A stretch of DNA of 8,842 nucleotides from NCBI GenBank assembly GCA_018656255.1, contig JABHYI010000247.1:1-8842 (forward strand), given 5' to 3'. Position 1 is the first letter of the stretch. Every line of letters starts with the position of its first letter. The notes under the pieces were generated by a model, which was given only the letters and a program-made list of their open reading frames with translations, was not told where the DNA came from and did no database searches. The position numbers and the translations under genes were made by a program. Source of the stretch: Bacteroidota bacterium. Lineage in GTDB: Bacteria > Bacteroidota > Bacteroidia > Flavobacteriales > Flavobacteriaceae. Shown piece by piece: positions 6,768 through 8,842 of this stretch.

Positions 6768-7505
6768 ATGACAACACAAAAAAAAGTAACACCATACAAA
6801 GATTCTACCCTCAATAAAAAAGAGCAGGTAGAACAAATGTTTGACACCATATCAAATAAGTATGACAATCTTAACAGAGTCATATCTTTAGGTACAGACT
6901 TAAAATGGCGCCGTAAGGTGCTGCAAATGGCAAAAAATCATACCCCTGATAGCATACTAGATGTTGCTACAGGTACCGGAGATTTGGCCATAGAATTTGC
7001 CAAACACATTACTGCAAAAAAAATCATAGGCTTTGATCTCTCTGAGGGCATGCTCTCAATGGCACGTAAAAAAGTAAACAATACGGTTTTGCAGGCAAAA
7101 GTAGATTTTATTAAAGGAGATGGAGAGGCTATGCCTTTTGAGGACAATAGCTTCGATGTGATTACGGTATCTTTTGGAGTGCGAAATTTTGAAAATTTAG
7201 AAAAAGGTCTTTCTGAAATACTACGTGTATTAAAAAAGGGTGGCCTATTTATTATCTTAGAAACCTCTGTGCCAAAAAAGTTTCCTTTCAAACAAGGATA
7301 CCATTTGTACAGTAAAAACATTTTACCTTTAGTGGGCACTTTATTTAGTAAAGATAAAGTAGCTTACAATTACTTGAGTGAAAGCGCCTCTGTTTTTCCT
7401 TACGGAGAAGCATTAAACAATATTTTAAGAAAAACCGGGTTTATAGAGGTACAACACAAACCACAAACTTTTGGTGTAGCCACCATTTATAGCGCTACAA
7501 AATAG
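6768..7505 (+). CDS. ubiE: Demethylmenaquinone methyltransferase (UbiE/MenG family)
   Basis: An S-adenosylmethionine-dependent C-methyltransferase that converts demethylmenaquinone to menaquinone, the last step of the pathway. Flavobacteria use menaquinone, so the MenG role is more likely than a ubiquinone role. The 245-residue protein begins with the family-typical KVTPYKDSTLNKKEQVEQMFD (within 6-26). It then has the UbiE N-terminal signature YDNLNRVISLGTDLKWRR (32-49), with Asp at the position often held by His; SAM motif I LDVATGTGDLA (64-74); the acidic ribose-binding Asp90; GDGEAMPFEDNSFD (117-130); VSFGVRNF (134-141); and the second signature RVLKKGGLFIILE (153-165). Length is normal. 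Its stop codon is separated by one base from the porT ATG, so the two form an operon. Confidence 0.95.
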   Translation: MTTQKKVTPYKDSTLNKKEQVEQMFDTISNKYDNLNRVISLGTDLKWRRKVLQMAKNHTPDSILDVATGTGDLAIEFAKHITAKKIIGFDLSEGMLSMARKKVNNTVLQAKVDFIKGDGEAMPFEDNSFDVITVSFGVRNFENLEKGLSEILRVLKKGGLFIILETSVPKKFPFKQGYHLYSKNILPLVGTLFSKDKVAYNYLSESASVFPYGEALNNILRKTGFIEVQHKPQTFGVATIYSATK

Positions 7506-7506
7506 T

Positions 7507-8214
7507 ATGAAAAAACTAATAATACTTCTGGCCCTAGGACTGCTCACTCAAAGTGCTCAAGCGCAACTATTTAGCAGTGAGCGCTTGTCTAACCTTGAAA
7601 CCTTTGATGCGAAATTTTTAACTTGGGGTTATTTTTTAGGCTTTAACAGCTATGATTTTAAAATTGAGTACAACGATGAGCTGGGCAACACCAATACAGA
7701 CGTCATTGTTGAACCAACTACAGGTTTTAATGTGGGGCTTATTGGAGATATGCGCATCAGTAAATACATTAACCTTAGGCTAGAGCCAGGAATTTATTTT
7801 ACCCAAAGAAACCTTGTTTTTCCAAGAATTGGAGATGAAATAGCCGCGCTGCGGGAGGTTAAATCTACCTATATCCATGTACCATTATTGCTGAAATTTA
7901 GCACCAAGAGGCTTAATAACTGGAAGCCTTTTATAATTGGCGGGGTCTCTACATCTTTAAATCTATCAAGTAACGAGAAAAACCCTGAAGACAATAGCTT
8001 AGGGCAATTTAGAACCACGCGCATCACAAACTATTTTGAGCTTGGTTTTGGGGTAGACATCTATTTATATTTCTTTAAATTCACACCCTCTATTAGAGGC
8101 GTGTTTGCAACTAGTGATGAACTGGTGCCAGATAACAACCCATTGAGTACCTACACCTCAAACCTCAGCGCTATTAATTCTCGGGGGATGTTTATTAATT
8201 TTACATTTCAGTAG
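7507..8214 (+). CDS. porT: PorT/SprT-family outer-membrane protein, type IX secretion
   Basis: A 235-residue outer-membrane beta-barrel protein related to PorT of Porphyromonas gingivalis and SprT of Flavobacterium johnsoniae, which are needed for type IX secretion and, in gliding species, motility. A signal peptide occupies 1-19, with likely cleavage at AQA|QLF. The mature part shows alternating hydrophobic strands. Family-typical stretches are LRLEPGIYFTQRNLVF, VKSTYIHVPLLLKFSTKRLN, FIIGGVSTSLNLSSNEKNPE, GFGVDIYLYFFKFTPSIRG and the terminal strand FINFTFQ, which ends in an aromatic-rich segment expected of a barrel C-terminus. The start lies one base after the ubiE stop, so it depends on the ubiE promoter and probably on coupled translation. 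The last 14 bp overlap the end of the convergent RNA methyltransferase gene. The assignment rests on recognised motifs, not on a search. Confidence 0.85.
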   Translation: MKKLIILLALGLLTQSAQAQLFSSERLSNLETFDAKFLTWGYFLGFNSYDFKIEYNDELGNTNTDVIVEPTTGFNVGLIGDMRISKYINLRLEPGIYFTQRNLVFPRIGDEIAALREVKSTYIHVPLLLKFSTKRLNNWKPFIIGGVSTSLNLSSNEKNPEDNSLGQFRTTRITNYFELGFGVDIYLYFFKFTPSIRGVFATSDELVPDNNPLSTYTSNLSAINSRGMFINFTFQ

Positions 8215-8842
8215 TACGTGCAAACTCACTTAGGAGTATTGCTGTGGCAGAGGCCACATTCAAACTCTCTGTAGCGTGCAACACACCAAATTGCGGAATA
8301 GCAATTTGATGGCTAGAAAGGGCTTTTATTTTCTGAGAAACCCCATTTGCCTCATTACCCATAATTAGTATTGCGTCACTTGCCAAGGCAGTGTCATACA
8401 CATTCTCTCCATCCATTGTGGCTGTATATACTGGCAGTTTGGCTTGTTTTAGGTATTGGTTTATATCCAAGTAATGGACTGAAACTCTAGCTATAGAACC
8501 CATAGTAGCTTGAACAACCTTTGGGTTATAGCAGTCTACAGTATCTTGAGAACATACCAATTGGGTAACTCCAAACCAATCACAGAGTCTAATTATGGTG
8601 CCTAAATTTCCTGGATCCCTAACGGCGTCTACAACAAGGGTTAGTCCATTGTCTAAAAGCGGTTTTGGCGCTGGTATTTTAAAGGTAGCCAAGGATGTGT
8701 TAGCAGTTTTTAAACAACTAATTTTTTGAAGCAGCACTTCTGAAATTTCTTGAATACCAGAATCATAAGCCTGCGGATTTGTATGGTAATGGCTTTGAAG
8801 AACAAGCCCTTGGCTTAAAAGCTCACCTATAACCTTTGCTCC
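8201..8842 (-). CDS. SpoU/TrmH-family RNA 2'-O-methyltransferase, N-terminus missing at window edge
   Basis: A SPOUT-fold (trefoil knot) enzyme that methylates a ribose 2'-hydroxyl in rRNA or tRNA using S-adenosylmethionine. The visible 213 residues lack the start, because the frame is open to the right edge, where GAKVIGELL resembles the substrate-binding N-domain. All three SpoU motifs are present: motif 1 in VRDPGNLGTIIRLCDWFGV, with the conserved Asn and Arg; motif 2 as LIMGNEANGVS; and motif 3 as IAIPQFGVLHATESLNVASA, ending ATAILLSEF. The presence of an N-domain before the knot suggests an RlmB/TsnR-like 23S rRNA enzyme of about 240 residues rather than short TrmL, but the target base cannot be told from sequence. 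A GTG at 8737 is not the start, since coding sequence continues upstream. The stop lies inside the 3' end of porT. Confidence 0.9.
   Translation of the reverse strand, partial: GAKVIGELLSQGLVLQSHYHTNPQAYDSGIQEISEVLLQKISCLKTANTSLATFKIPAPKPLLDNGLTLVVDAVRDPGNLGTIIRLCDWFGVTQLVCSQDTVDCYNPKVVQATMGSIARVSVHYLDINQYLKQAKLPVYTATMDGENVYDTALASDAILIMGNEANGVSQKIKALSSHQIAIPQFGVLHATESLNVASATAILLSEFARTTEM

Noticed and set aside
6938..7339. Open frame on the minus strand within ubiE
   Set aside because: Antisense to the SAM-binding core of ubiE; no family resemblance.
8735..8737. GTG as start of the SpoU-family gene
   Set aside because: The frame stays open to the window edge and encodes family-like sequence (GAKVIGELL) upstream, so the gene is truncated rather than short.
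1..8842. Mobile element, defence island or horizontally acquired cluster
   Set aside because: No transposase, integrase, terminal repeats, tRNA or CRISPR repeats were seen, and all recognised genes are typical core or housekeeping families.

Overview
The window looks like ordinary core chromosome from a member of the Bacteroidota, most likely a marine-type flavobacterium. The evidence is the AT-rich intergenic DNA, the lack of Shine-Dalgarno sequences, promoter-like TAnnTTTG elements, a PorT/SprT-type type IX secretion protein directly after ubiE/menG, and a branched-chain-type 2-oxoacid dehydrogenase E1 of the form common in Flavobacteriia. No mobile element, tRNA, rRNA or CRISPR array was seen. 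I did not find a convincing undescribed multi-gene system.

Layout, left to right. (1) Positions 1-2155, minus strand: a 2-oxoacid dehydrogenase unit, E2 acyltransferase followed by E1. E1 is cut by the left window edge. (2) Positions 2318-2803, plus strand: an Lrp/AsnC regulator divergent from E2 across a 162 bp AT-rich gap. This recalls the BkdR-bkd arrangement of pseudomonads. (3) Positions 2914-3723, plus strand: a small secreted protein made of two tandem OmpA-like domains. (4) Positions 3726-6580, minus strand: the trkA-trkH potassium uptake pair, overlapping by one base (TAATG) and meeting the OmpA-like gene tail to tail with a 2 bp gap. (5) Positions 6768-8214, plus strand: ubiE/menG (menaquinone methylation) and porT/sprT (type IX secretion), separated by one base. 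(6) Positions 8201-8842, minus strand: a SpoU-family RNA 2'-O-methyltransferase, cut by the right edge, whose 3' end overlaps porT by 14 bp.

The E1/E2 unit probably makes branched-chain acyl-CoAs from valine, leucine and isoleucine keto acids, which flavobacteria use as primers for iso/anteiso fatty acids. The adjacent Lrp-type regulator is a plausible sensor for that pathway. TrkA gates the TrkH potassium channel. UbiE completes menaquinone for respiration. The trkA-ubiE gap carries the two clearest promoters in the window, facing away from each other and sharing the string TTTGCACC. The most useful points for follow-up are the tandem OmpA-like protein lacking the usual peptidoglycan-contact Asp in both repeats, the lrp/E2 regulatory gap, and the near-leaderless ubiE promoter.
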